Shown: positions 1 through 8,254, counted from the stretch's first letter. The stretch: DNA of 34,235 bases from Nitrolancea sp040255925 (GCA_040255925.1 JBDZVX010000012.1:1-34235); one strand, 5' to 3'. Translations and numbers: made by a program. The notes: a model not told the origin generated them from the sequence alone.

Positions 1-118
1 TACGGAGCGAGGCCGCCTTGCCGACGTAGATCACCTCGCCCCGGTCGTTTTTCATAAGATAGACGCCCGGCTGGGCTGCCAGGGCGCTTAATCGTTCGCC
101 AAGCTCCGCTTTCACCAT
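1..118 (-). CDS. uvrC: UvrABC system protein C, N-terminal fragment (cut by window edge)
   Basis: The reverse strand from the ATG at 118 reads MVKAELGERLSALAAQPGVY and continues LMKNDRGEVIYVGKAASLR to the window edge. This is the start of the GIY-YIG nuclease domain of UvrC: the PGVYLMK stretch and the VIYVGKA stretch are the two halves of the GIY-YIG signature. UvrC makes the 3' and 5' incisions around DNA lesions held by UvrB in nucleotide excision repair. Only 39 codons are visible; the remaining several hundred lie outside. No Shine-Dalgarno sequence precedes the ATG, and an extended -10 element sits so close that the mRNA could begin at the ATG itself. The gene diverges from dgt. Confidence 0.9.
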   Translation of the reverse strand, partial: MVKAELGERLSALAAQPGVYLMKNDRGEVIYVGKAASLR

Positions 119-124
119 GACATA

Positions 125-133
125 ATTTTAGCA
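125..133 (-). promoter_or_regulatory. Extended -10 promoter of uvrC (leaderless start)
   Basis: On the minus strand TGC-TAAAAT occupies 133 down to 125, a TGn extended -10 with a 5/6 hexamer. Six bases (TATGTC) separate it from the ATG at 118, so the predicted transcription start falls on or next to the A of the start codon. I see no good -35 hexamer, which extended -10 promoters can do without. Confidence 0.5.
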
Positions 134-283
134 AACTGCTGAGGATGCCTTCGGGATTGACTGGGAGCATTGCGGCGGCGGAAAGGGTCGCGCACTCAAA
201 GAATGTCATGTAGTGGGCCGCGCTCGACCACCGTGATTCTGGTTCCTGTCATTCTGAACGAAGCCGCATACTGTGTCCGTACA

Positions 284-311
284 TTGCGTTTGTACACTAA
301 TGCGATACAAT
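284..311 (+). promoter_or_regulatory. Predicted sigma-70-type promoter of dgt-dnaG
   Basis: TTGCGT (284-289) and TACAAT (306-311) are separated by 16 bp. The predicted start near 318 gives a leader of about 27 nt that includes GGAAGGGTAAGG before the dgt ATG at 345. This is the best hexamer pair in the 119-344 intergenic region, which otherwise shows nothing I can name. Confidence 0.5.
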
Positions 312-344
312 GGCGGCGGGACACGCGCGTGGGAAGGGTAAGGC

Positions 345-1400
345 ATGGACCTCGACTCTGTTCGAGATTTCCTCCAACAGCGTGAGGACCGCGAGCTTCG
401 TGGTACGGCTACTCGGAGCGCGGGTGTGCTCCGAGCCGTCCCGGAGCCGGAATCGCCGGTACGTACCGCGTTTCAGCGCGATCGGGACCGGGTGATACAC
501 TCCAAGGCGTTCCGGCGGCTCAAGCACAAGACCCAGGTTTTCATTTCGCCCGACGGCGATCACTTCCGGACCCGGCTGACGCACACGCTGGAGGTTACTC
601 AGATCGCGCGCACCATCGGCCGGGCCCTTCGGCTGAATGAGGATCTGATCGAAGCGATCGGCCTAGCGCATGACCTCGGCCATACGCCCTTCGGACACGC
701 CGGAGAGCGCGCGCTGGCGGAGATCCGTCCGGGCTTCCGCCACAACGAGCAAAGCCTGCGGGTGGTTGACCGGATCGAGAATGATGGACGCGGACTGAAT
801 CTTTCCGAGCCGGTGCGGGATGGCATTCTCCGGCATTCCAAGCCCGTTGGATCGATCACCGGCGAGGTCTCTGGACGGCCCTGGACTCCGGAAGCGCAGG
901 TGGTGAAGATCAGTGACGGCGTCGCCTACATCAACCACGATCTCGATGACGCCCTGCGAGCCCGGATGGTGACGCCGGATGAGATCCCGCCGCTCGCGTT
1001 GGAAATGCTAGGCCGGCGGCATGCCGAGCGTATCAACACGCTGGTCTGCGATATCATCGAGGCGTCCGCCTCGCTGCTCGACAGCGCGAATCCCGGCGCG
1101 CAGGTGATCGTGCTGTCAGAGCCGGTTCGCCGGGCGGCCGATGCCCTTCGCGATTTCCTCTTCGAGCGGGTCTACGAGCCGTTGAATCAGGATGAGTCCA
1201 CCCGAAAGGCGCAGCGGGTGGTCGGCTGGCTCTACGAGCATTACGCGTCCCACCCGGAGCAGGTACCGGGCGAGTTCGCGCGGGCGCTGGCAGCCGACGG
1301 CGTTGAGCGGGTCGCGGTCGATTACGTTGCCAGCATGACCGACCGCTATGCGCTGTCGCGATTTGAGAAACTCTACGTTCCACAGTTTTGGTCAGGATAA
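345..1400 (+). CDS. dgt: Deoxyguanosinetriphosphate triphosphohydrolase-like protein (HD domain dNTPase)
   Basis: A 351-residue HD-superfamily phosphohydrolase of the dGTPase family, which splits dNTPs into deoxynucleoside and triphosphate and so adjusts dNTP pools. The expected metal-binding set is visible: H80 (in LTHTLEVTQIAR), H109-D110 (in GLAHDLGHTPFGH) and D191 (in KISDGVAYINHDLDDA). The conserved FRRLKHKTQVF segment near residues 56-66 is also typical. The length fits the shorter, non-enterobacterial subfamily, whose members usually act on several dNTPs rather than on dGTP alone. The ATG start has an AAGGGTAAGG ribosome site. dnaG starts 8 nt after the stop, so the two are probably cotranscribed, a pairing of dNTP control and replication priming seen in other Gram-positive-like and Chloroflexota genomes. 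Exact substrate preference cannot be read from the sequence. Confidence 0.93.
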   Translation: MDLDSVRDFLQQREDRELRGTATRSAGVLRAVPEPESPVRTAFQRDRDRVIHSKAFRRLKHKTQVFISPDGDHFRTRLTHTLEVTQIARTIGRALRLNEDLIEAIGLAHDLGHTPFGHAGERALAEIRPGFRHNEQSLRVVDRIENDGRGLNLSEPVRDGILRHSKPVGSITGEVSGRPWTPEAQVVKISDGVAYINHDLDDALRARMVTPDEIPPLALEMLGRRHAERINTLVCDIIEASASLLDSANPGAQVIVLSEPVRRAADALRDFLFERVYEPLNQDESTRKAQRVVGWLYEHYASHPEQVPGEFARALAADGVERVAVDYVASMTDRYALSRFEKLYVPQFWSG

Positions 1401-1408
1401 GGCGAAAT

Positions 1409-3256
1409 ATGGCCTCGAGCGCCGTCGAACAGGTCCGTGAACGGACCGATATCGTGGAGATCATCGGACAGCACGTCCAACTCCGGAAGACCGGCCGGAG
1501 CTTCAAAGGGCTGTGCCCCTTTCACCAGGAGAAGACCCCCTCGTTCATCGTCTTCCCCGAATCGCAGAACTTCCACTGTTTCGGCTGCGGTGCCGGCGGC
1601 GACGTCTTCAGCTTCGTCATGCAGATCGATCGAGTCGAATTTCACGAAGCGCTCCAGACGTTGGCCCGGCAGGTGGGGGTTACGCTGGAAGCCGTGCCGC
1701 CGCCACCGTCGGCTGAAGAAACCGAACGGCACGACCGGCTTTTCCGGCTCAATGAGCGGGCCGCTGCCTGGTTCTCCCACGTGCTCTGGCAGACGGCTGC
1801 CGGTGAGCCGGGGCGGCACTTGCTGGAACGCCGGGGTATAGACAGGGCGACGGCCGAACAGTTCCAGTTGGGCTTTGCGCCGGACCGCTGGGACGCGCTC
1901 CTCAAGCACGCGACAGCCCGTGATGCTTCCGAAGATGAACTCGCGCTCGCGGGGCTGGTCACCCGTCGTGACGATGGCTCTATCTATGACCGCTTCCGGG
2001 GACGGCTCATGTTCCCGATCCGCGACCGGGACGAGCGTCTGGTCGGGTTTGGTGGCCGGGCGCTCGGCGATGCCCAACCGAAGTACCTGAACACCCCCGA
2101 GACGGTGATATTCGACAAGAGCGGCAATCTGTACGCCCTCCACCTGGCGCGGGATTCCATCCAAAAGGCGCGCGAGGTGATCGTGGTTGAGGGCTACATG
2201 GACGCGATCGCCGCGCACCAGTTCGGGTTTCGGAACGTCGTCGCCTCGATGGGTACCGCGCTCACCGAGGCCCAGGCGCGGCTCCTCCGCCGTGGGGTCG
2301 ATCGCATTATCCTGGCGCTGGACGCCGACGCGGCCGGGCAGATGGCGACGCTGCGGGGGATCGATGTGCTGCGGGACGCGCTCTCGGATGCCGACCGGCC
2401 GGTTGCCGATGCCCGGCGGCTGATCCGGTTTGAACGCACGCTGAAGGTGGATCTGCGGGTGGTCCGGCTTCCGGAAGGCAAGGACCCGGATGATCTGATC
2501 CGCCAAGACCCGGACGGCTGGCGCCGCGCGATTTCGGAACCGGTGCCACTGCTCGATTTCTATATTGATGCCGTCGTCGGGGAACAGCCGCCGGCCGATC
2601 CTCGTCAAAAGTCGGAGGTCGTGCGACGGATTGCGCCGCTGCTGGGGGAGATTGGCGACCGGGTGGTCCAGCGGCACTACGTGACCGAGGTCGCTCGACG
2701 ACTTCAGATTGACGAGCGAGCCATTCTTGAAGCGCCCCGGCGGCCGGTCAAACAACGCGCGGCTGCCGCCGTTGGCCGTGCTCTCGTGGGGACGCCCGAG
2801 GAAAGCTTGCTTGCCCTACTGCTCCGGCATCCGGATGTGCTCTGGCCGGTGCTACCCGAGATCCTCGAAGAGGATATCCTCGATGCCCGGCGGCTGGCGA
2901 TCCTACGGGCGCTCCGTGAGACCTCTCCGGAGAAGGCTCCAGAAGCGCTGGAGGTTCTCCCGCCGGAACTGGCGGAGCACGTAGATGAACTCCGCGCGCT
3001 GTTCAGTGACCGGCCGGTCGGCTTCCCCGGACAGATCCGGCGAGAGGCCGAGAAGACCCTGTTCCGGCTTCGCAAGGAGCGGCACGATCAGCGGATGCGT
3101 CAGCTTATGGCCGAGATCGCGGCCGCGGAACGGGAGAAGGACCGGGACGCGCTGCGGCACACGGTTGCGTTAATCGACCGGCTCAAGATGCGATACCCGG
3201 AGTTCTATCCCGCCCCCAGCCCCTATTTCCGTGATGCCCGAGATGTCGCGAAGTAG
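1409..3256 (+). CDS. dnaG: DNA primase
   Basis: A 615-residue bacterial primase, which synthesizes RNA primers on the lagging strand together with the DnaB helicase. Domain order is canonical. The N-terminal CHC2 zinc finger has ligands C36, H39, C57 and C60 (CPFH and CFGCGAGGD). The catalytic core is followed by the TOPRIM fold with VEGYMD (E261) and the acidic ALDADAAG motif (D305, D307). The C-terminal 200 or so residues are the helicase-interaction region, rich in charged helices. I chose the ATG at 1409, preceded by GGATAAGG, over an in-frame TTG at 1388 that would overlap dgt by 13 nt; the ATG gives the usual short N-terminus before VRERTDIVEIIG. It follows dgt directly. The sigma factor gene rpoD that often follows dnaG is not present here. 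Confidence 0.96.
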   Translation: MASSAVEQVRERTDIVEIIGQHVQLRKTGRSFKGLCPFHQEKTPSFIVFPESQNFHCFGCGAGGDVFSFVMQIDRVEFHEALQTLARQVGVTLEAVPPPPSAEETERHDRLFRLNERAAAWFSHVLWQTAAGEPGRHLLERRGIDRATAEQFQLGFAPDRWDALLKHATARDASEDELALAGLVTRRDDGSIYDRFRGRLMFPIRDRDERLVGFGGRALGDAQPKYLNTPETVIFDKSGNLYALHLARDSIQKAREVIVVEGYMDAIAAHQFGFRNVVASMGTALTEAQARLLRRGVDRIILALDADAAGQMATLRGIDVLRDALSDADRPVADARRLIRFERTLKVDLRVVRLPEGKDPDDLIRQDPDGWRRAISEPVPLLDFYIDAVVGEQPPADPRQKSEVVRRIAPLLGEIGDRVVQRHYVTEVARRLQIDERAILEAPRRPVKQRAAAAVGRALVGTPEESLLALLLRHPDVLWPVLPEILEEDILDARRLAILRALRETSPEKAPEALEVLPPELAEHVDELRALFSDRPVGFPGQIRREAEKTLFRLRKERHDQRMRQLMAEIAAAEREKDRDALRHTVALIDRLKMRYPEFYPAPSPYFRDARDVAK

Positions 3257-3299
3257 GGGGTAACCGGCGTTCCCGCCGTTGCTCCCGGTCGTAGCGATC

Positions 3300-3321
3300 G
3301 AGGCCGCGAGGAGGCGGCCTC
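3300..3321 (+). terminator. Hairpin after dnaG, possible terminator
   Basis: GAGGCCGC and GCGGCCTC form a perfect 8-bp GC-rich stem around a GAGGAG loop, 44 nt after the dnaG stop. A weaker stem (CGGCG-TTCC-CGCCG) lies just before it. There is no T-run, so intrinsic termination is uncertain. It sits between convergent genes (dnaG and the secreted protein), where a bidirectional terminator or REP-like hairpin would be expected. Confidence 0.4.
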
Positions 3322-3341
3322 CACCGCGCCAGCCGGAATCG

Positions 3342-3710
3342 TCAATCCGCCCAGAAGAGTCCGTCCATCATCCCGTTAAGCCATGAATCCATAGTATCGG
3401 GTGTGACAGAACTCGCACCTGACGGCACGGCGACTCCGGGGTCAGTCGCCGCCCATTCGGGAGTGGATAATGGGTCGGATGGATTATCCGATGCACTGCC
3501 AGTCCCATTCGTCTGGGGCGAACAATCCTCTTTCACGGTTTTCCCGTCGGGTGCTGTCTTCGTCGTACTACAGTAAACCGTCTGGGACCGCTCCGATTTT
3601 TGATATGGCTCTTTTTCTGCCCCAAGAGCCGTTACCGGTAGCATCAAGGCGATGGCCAGCGCAAATGCCAGCGCGAAACCGATACGCCGTTTGAAGCGCG
3701 AGTGCGGCAT
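3342..3710 (-). CDS. Small secreted hypothetical protein
   Basis: A 122-residue protein I cannot assign to a family. It has a textbook Sec signal: basic n-region (SRFKRR), hydrophobic core FALAFALAIALMLPVTA around residues 11-27, and a likely signal peptidase I site after ALGA (residue 29 or so). The mature part is short, hydrophilic and low in complexity, rich in Ser, Thr, Pro and Asp, with two cysteines (TVYC and KEDC) about 17 residues apart that could form a disulfide. The end, MDSWLNGMMDGLFWAD, is amphipathic. The ATG at 3710 is preferred to the GTG at 3719 because AAAGGTGG lies 7 nt upstream of the ATG. It lies downstream of the broken DUF421 gene on the same strand. Secretion is well supported; function is unknown. 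Confidence 0.6.
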   Translation of the reverse strand: MPHSRFKRRIGFALAFALAIALMLPVTALGAEKEPYQKSERSQTVYCSTTKTAPDGKTVKEDCSPQTNGTGSASDNPSDPLSTPEWAATDPGVAVPSGASSVTPDTMDSWLNGMMDGLFWAD

Positions 3711-3888
3711 GCGTTCCACCTTTCTCTAGAGAGTCAGGCAATGCGGCAACAATAGCCTCTATTACGGTACCGGCCTGAGCTTTCATCTTCCCCTTGAGAA
3801 AGGTGGGTGTTGGCTGACGCTTCTGCAACACAATCCGATTGGAAACGGCGCTCTCCTGGGATGAGACAACGCGATCCAGGTGACAAGG

Positions 3889-4462
3889 CTATGACGTCGG
3901 CCGGGCGGAGAGCTTGACGAGCAAGACTTCGATCCGTCCCAGCCGCTCTTCGATATCGGTATGCGTGGACTCTTCGGGTGTCGGCGTTTCGGGAGCACGA
4001 TGATCGTACCGCCGGTTTCAAGAATGACCGATTCGTACTCGTTGATCAAGCCGACCCCTTGCCGGTGCACCGCCGATAACAGCTCGTCCTGGGTGATCAA
4101 CTGCCGGCGCAGGTTCTCATCCAGGACCTGACCGTCGCGGACTAGCCAGACCGGTTCTCCCTCAATCCACCGGTCAAGTTGTTCGTGACCGTAGAGAAAC
4201 CGGACGACGACGATATTCGCCAGCACGAGCACAGTCGCTCCGATCAATCCACCGGTAATGGAGTTGTCAGTCCCGATGATGGTATTCTGGACGGTATTCG
4301 ATAGGGTCAGCAGCAGAACAGGTCGAAGGCGTTCATCCGCGCCATCTGGCGCCGGCCGCCGATCCGGAGGATGAGCACCAGAAACGCGTAGACAATGATC
4401 GGCTGGACAATCTTCTCAATGACACTGATGTCCGGCACGAGGAGATCATTCAAGATATGCAT
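3889..4462 (-). pseudogene. DUF421 (YetF-like) membrane protein gene, broken by two frameshifts
   Basis: Three minus-strand reading frames together spell one DUF421 protein. Frame one, from the ATG at 4462, gives the first membrane helix and the GGRRQMARMNAFDL motif. About 4308-4320 the frame must shift by -1 to continue as LLLTLSNTVQNTIIGTDNSI and then the conserved EGEPVWLVRDGQVLDENLRR segment. About 3995-4003 a second -1 shift gives ETPTPEESTHTDIEERLGRI and a stop at 3889-3891. DUF421 proteins are multi-pass membrane proteins of unclear role, often linked to spore or stress physiology in Firmicutes. A GGGAG ribosome site precedes the ATG by 8 nt. As written, the protein stops after about 51 residues. 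Either the gene is decaying or there are two single-base sequencing errors; neighbours are intact, which favours decay. Confidence 0.8.
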
Positions 4463-4604
4463 TCGGCACACTCCCGATACGATTCCGGCGACCCGGTGGC
4501 GCAATTCGAACTCAGCGGCTGGAGTACTGTGGGCGTTGATAGATGGGGTATTGTACGGCTGTCAGTCATCCGCTGATGTGAACTCCCGGACCCTTTGGGG
4601 AAGC

Positions 4605-6950
4605 TCATGCGTCCACGATCGCAACCGCGAAGTTCCGGCCTTCCCATCGATCCTCATCGGGCCAGTAAAAGGTGAAAGTGACAGTGGTCCCGGCGGGCAA
4701 GTGGTCCGTTGGGAGATCGACCACGTGGACGCCGAGACCGGTGTCGCGAGTGGAGCTATCCTGGTGGCTCTGCCACTCGTCCGCCGACCAGCGGACGTTG
4801 CCCGGTGCCAGAACCTCCAGCCGCAGGATTTTGCCTTCGGAAATCGCCGGGCTCTGCTGGACGAAGCTCCAGGTGCGCCAAGGCACGGATGGGACCTTGC
4901 CGCGGTACCGCTCCCAGACCGGTTGTGGGCGGTCCACCGGGTAGCCGAGCTCGACGCTCGCCAGCAGCTTGAGGAACTCGGCGTGGGCCCAGACGAGGGG
5001 CATCGCCGAGCCGGTGGGGCAGCCGGTGAAGAGGTGGCGTTCGGGGATATCCGGAACATCCCAGACTTGCTCCGGAATCATGCCCCCTTTGCTGGTCATC
5101 CGGCTCATCGCCTGAAGGTAGGGCTCGACGTCCTCTCCGGCTGCCAACGCGTACTGACCCCGTTCGCCGGTCAAAAGTGGCCAGCCTCGTCCGATCCCCG
5201 TGAGGCCGTCGAACGGGAGTCCATCCTTGGTCTCACCATAGCCGTCACCGGTGTAGCGGTGCCAGACCGGACCGTTCTGGGTGTCTACTTTGAGCGTCGA
5301 ATCGATGACACGCACGGAATCGCGAACGCGCGGGTCGTTGGCGCTGCGGAGTCCCAGCCGGACGAGTTCCAGGAAGCCGGGGCTTACGATCTGCTCGGCC
5401 GGCCACTCGGAATCGTCCGGTGGACGGTTCTTGATCACGATCCGCGATCCCGCGATGCTCGCGCCGCTCGCCACTTCGGGAGGGGCGATCCGGACGTAGT
5501 AGCCCTCGACATCGATCCGGCGGGAGAGTTCGGTGTTGGTGACGTAGGTCCAGTCTTCGATGCAGGCGTTCCAGGTGTCGGCTAGTTCGAGCGCGTAGCT
5601 CCGGGCAGGCTCATCCAGGAACCCGGCGGCGCAGACGAGCGCGGCGATCTCGACCGCGAGTGTAAACGGGCTTAACCCGGCGTTCTCTTCCCAGCGGTCC
5701 TGTTGGGTGACGGGGCCGTTTCGCGCCAGGTAGCCTGCGGCCTGGCGGACCATCGGCCCCACGTCGATACCGTCGAGCGCGCCGCGTTCCCGGAGCGCCT
5801 GCGCCAGCAGGATCGGCAGCCCGGCCTCGTCGAGCTGGATGCCGGTCCAGAACGGCTGGCCGTCCAGCCACTGGTTCTGCGCCCAGTTTCCCTCGGGCTG
5901 CTGAGTCGCGATTAGATAGGCCAGCACCCGGCGGGCCTCATCGACCGCACCGGCGGCCAGTAAGCCTCCGATCGACTCCACGAGATCGCGCGACCAGACC
6001 AAGTGATAGCCACCGGTATCATCGCGGCTCTGGCCCCAGGGGATGCTAAGGCTCGCCACCAACGCGCCTGGCACGGTTCGATCCTCGTGGATCTTCAGGA
6101 CGGAAGCGGAGATCCGCGCTTCCCGGACAATGCCGGCATCGAACCGCGTGGGAATCCGGCATTGCGCTTGCCAGTCTCTCCAGTCATTGGCCAGTGCCGT
6201 CCAAGCGTTTTCAAACGGGAACTGGGATGTCGAAATCGCGCGTGTAGCGGCCAGCTCCGGTGTATGTCCAAAGCCGAGGGCCAGGACCGCTCGATGGGTT
6301 TGCAATTCGCCGATCAGCGCGACATTTCCATTGCTGGCGCGAGTATAAGACCAGGTCATCCGCCCGTTCTCCTGGAAATCCTGCCAACCATCGGAGATTC
6401 CCACGAAACCGGCGCTGCCGCGCGTAAAGGCGGGCCGGATACGGGCATCGTAGGCGCATAAGGCGAGTGAATCCCGCCCGTTCTGGGCCATCAGGGTCAG
6501 TCCATGGTGATACTCCCGGACCCAGGCGGAATTGTGCTGTCCGGTATTGCCGAGGTGCGGGGCGATTAGCGGGTAGAGCCGGAAGTGCTCCGGCGCGTCC
6601 AGCGTGCAGCGGATCAGCACGACATCGGACGCGGAATCGGGGCAAAAGTCGAGCGTCAGGGTATACCGCTCGTGGCGGTGTACGGCGGTATAGGCTGGAA
6701 CGCCGGGCGACGGGGTCAGGAGTTCGTAGTCATGGTTTCGCTTGACTTCACTCCAGAACCCCTGATCGTCGGCGACGATAAAGCCGAGGTCACGAATCTG
6801 CGGGTTGTCGATGTGCGGCCAGTAGACTTCGTTGAGAATTCCATGGCCGATCGTGATCCAGATTCTGGACGTACCCATAGCCGTGCTCACGCCGTCTTTA
6901 TCACTACTGGTCCAGGTGGGGGAAATTCCAGGCTGCCCAGGCGCATCCAT
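4605..6950 (-). CDS. Glycoside hydrolase family 15 glucoamylase/glucodextranase-like enzyme
   Basis: A 781-residue GH15 enzyme of the prokaryotic type, an inverting exo-acting hydrolase releasing glucose from alpha-glucans (glucoamylase) or dextran (glucodextranase). Residues 1-265 or so are the N-terminal super-beta-sandwich seen in these enzymes. About 275-680 is the (alpha/alpha)6 barrel, with GGYHLVWSRDLVES near 313-326. The catalytic acid is expected in WEENAGLSP (E421 or E422) and the catalytic base in MIPEQVWD (E627). Residues from about 690 form an extra beta-rich C-terminal module, like those in glucodextranases. No signal peptide is visible, so a cytoplasmic role in glycogen or maltodextrin breakdown is likely unless export is atypical. 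The ATG at 6950 has a GGAGG site 10 nt upstream. Substrate choice between alpha-1,4 and alpha-1,6 glucans cannot be decided here. Confidence 0.9.
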   Translation of the reverse strand: MDAPGQPGISPTWTSSDKDGVSTAMGTSRIWITIGHGILNEVYWPHIDNPQIRDLGFIVADDQGFWSEVKRNHDYELLTPSPGVPAYTAVHRHERYTLTLDFCPDSASDVVLIRCTLDAPEHFRLYPLIAPHLGNTGQHNSAWVREYHHGLTLMAQNGRDSLALCAYDARIRPAFTRGSAGFVGISDGWQDFQENGRMTWSYTRASNGNVALIGELQTHRAVLALGFGHTPELAATRAISTSQFPFENAWTALANDWRDWQAQCRIPTRFDAGIVREARISASVLKIHEDRTVPGALVASLSIPWGQSRDDTGGYHLVWSRDLVESIGGLLAAGAVDEARRVLAYLIATQQPEGNWAQNQWLDGQPFWTGIQLDEAGLPILLAQALRERGALDGIDVGPMVRQAAGYLARNGPVTQQDRWEENAGLSPFTLAVEIAALVCAAGFLDEPARSYALELADTWNACIEDWTYVTNTELSRRIDVEGYYVRIAPPEVASGASIAGSRIVIKNRPPDDSEWPAEQIVSPGFLELVRLGLRSANDPRVRDSVRVIDSTLKVDTQNGPVWHRYTGDGYGETKDGLPFDGLTGIGRGWPLLTGERGQYALAAGEDVEPYLQAMSRMTSKGGMIPEQVWDVPDIPERHLFTGCPTGSAMPLVWAHAEFLKLLASVELGYPVDRPQPVWERYRGKVPSVPWRTWSFVQQSPAISEGKILRLEVLAPGNVRWSADEWQSHQDSSTRDTGLGVHVVDLPTDHLPAGTTVTFTFYWPDEDRWEGRNFAVAIVDA

Positions 6951-7083
6951 TGATCCGCTACCTCCAAAATCCGAGTTCCGGCGGGTTTTCGGAAACGTGA
7001 TATGGGCGAATGATAGACGATTTGAGCAGGTTCTGAAATTCGGGTACCGGCGGCGCGGGATTCAAGTGGAGTCGCGCTGGTTG

Positions 7084-7113
7084 CTGACACCGCCCCGGCG
7101 GTCACGGTATAAC
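7084..7113 (+). promoter_or_regulatory. Predicted promoter of the rhodanese gene
   Basis: CTGACA (7084-7089) and TATAAC (7108-7113) are 18 bp apart, each one mismatch from consensus. The predicted start near 7120 leaves a leader of about 77 nt ending in a strong GAGGAGGGAG ribosome site. It lies in the 246-bp gap between divergent genes. Confidence 0.5.
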
Positions 7114-7196
7114 CCTTGAAGGAGGCCGTGCAGCGATTCGTCCGCCGCGCCAGCAGTTTCCGGCTGTCATGAATCCTAGTCGAGGAGGGAGTAGCC

Positions 7197-8030
7197 ATGA
7201 GTGATGTGATACTGGCCGCCAATGGTGGACGGTTGTTGGTCGATGTCTCCTGGCTTCACGACCACCTTGACGATTCCGACGTAGTGGTGGTCGACGTGCG
7301 TCCTTCGCATGCCTACCAGGCCGGCCATATTCCCGGCGCGGTAAATCTGGAAGTCTACGCGATCAGAGCGCGTTCGAGTGAGCCGGAGGATGTCGCCGGG
7401 TTCGAACGGGAGGTCGAGCAGCGACTTCGGAGTATTGGCATCCGGAACGATTCGGACGTGATTTTTTATGAAGATATCAGCGGACCGACCGCGGCGCGTG
7501 GAGTCTGGTTGATGGAATTACTTGGTCATGAGCGCGTGGCGATGCTTGACGGTGGGCTCCATGCCTGGGTGGAAGCGGGCTACGAAGTCACGATCGTCAC
7601 GCCTGAAATTGTGCCGGGTGATTTTACCGCCAGCCCCCGGTCGGACCGGCTCGCCAGCGCGAGCTACATTCTCGAACACCTGGATGATCCGGGTGTCGCG
7701 ATCTGGGATACGCGCAACGAATCGGAACACCTGGGCGCGAACGTTCTCGCGCGCCGTGGTGGGACCATACCGGGCGCTATCCACCTGGAGTGGATCGAGA
7801 GTATGAATCCGGATGGGACGTTGAAGGCGCCGGAGACGTTGCGCGCGCGGCTTGCGGAGAAGGGCCTGACTCCAGACAAGGAGATCATTCCTTTTTGCCA
7901 GTCCGGTTTCCGGTCCGCGCACGGTTATTTCGTGGCCAGGCTGCTCGGATATCCGCGTGTCCGCAATTACGTAACGAGCTGGTCGGAGTGGGGGAACCGT
8001 CCAGATCTCCCGGTCGAGCGTCCGCGCTGA
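7197..8030 (+). CDS. sseA: Two-domain rhodanese, thiosulfate/3-mercaptopyruvate sulfurtransferase
   Basis: A 277-residue tandem rhodanese. The first domain (about 12-135, VVVVDVRPSHAYQAGHIPGA) lacks a cysteine in the active-site position, as expected of the structural repeat. The second domain (about 150-275) carries IWDTRNESEH and the active-site loop CQSGFR with catalytic C234. Such enzymes move sulfane sulfur from thiosulfate or 3-mercaptopyruvate to acceptors such as cyanide or thiols. Bacterial 3-mercaptopyruvate enzymes usually have CGSGVT and thiosulfate enzymes CRKGVT, so the CQSGFR loop does not settle the donor and the gene symbol is tentative. The ATG has a GAGGAGGGAG ribosome site. 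No signal peptide, so cytoplasmic. It stands alone, divergent from the GH15 gene. Confidence 0.88.
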   Translation: MSDVILAANGGRLLVDVSWLHDHLDDSDVVVVDVRPSHAYQAGHIPGAVNLEVYAIRARSSEPEDVAGFEREVEQRLRSIGIRNDSDVIFYEDISGPTAARGVWLMELLGHERVAMLDGGLHAWVEAGYEVTIVTPEIVPGDFTASPRSDRLASASYILEHLDDPGVAIWDTRNESEHLGANVLARRGGTIPGAIHLEWIESMNPDGTLKAPETLRARLAEKGLTPDKEIIPFCQSGFRSAHGYFVARLLGYPRVRNYVTSWSEWGNRPDLPVERPR

Positions 8031-8173
8031 TGATCCCCACGGGACGGAATACGGGATAGCCGCTCATTTTCCTTGCCTTATTCTTGACTGACACGACACA
8101 ATATGAAACGGGGCTGGAGCGAGATCGCCCCCTCGGAAGGCCGGTACCCTAATGATGGAACAGGACGGCTTTG

Positions 8174-8254
8174 ATGCTTGAAATCGGTGCTTTCGGTCTG
8201 GTGTTCCTCGGAGCGTTGCTACTGATTTTTATCATCGGCCGTAAGCAATCATGA
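8174..8254 (+). CDS. Possible 26-residue single-pass membrane peptide
   Basis: The frame reads MLEIGAFGLVFLGALLLIFI followed by IGRKQS and a TGA stop. It is one hydrophobic helix of about 19 residues with a positively charged C-terminus, predicting N-out, C-in insertion. An AGGA site lies 8 nt upstream of the ATG. The helix followed by a basic GRK turn is faintly like the start of TatA proteins, but the amphipathic helix that TatA needs is missing, so a relationship is only a guess. It occupies the otherwise empty 8031-8366 gap between the rhodanese and a hypothetical protein. Short ORFs like this can occur by chance; the composition is the main support. Confidence 0.35.
   Translation: MLEIGAFGLVFLGALLLIFIIGRKQS

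Noticed and set aside
1373..2755. 460-codon open frame on the minus strand
   Set aside because: It lies wholly opposite dnaG, whose motifs are complete. Long antisense frames are expected in high-GC coding DNA; the translation is Arg/Pro/His-rich with no domain.
4395..5585. 396-codon plus-strand frame
   Set aside because: It is opposite the end of the GH15 enzyme and the DUF421 start; composition is that of an antisense shadow.
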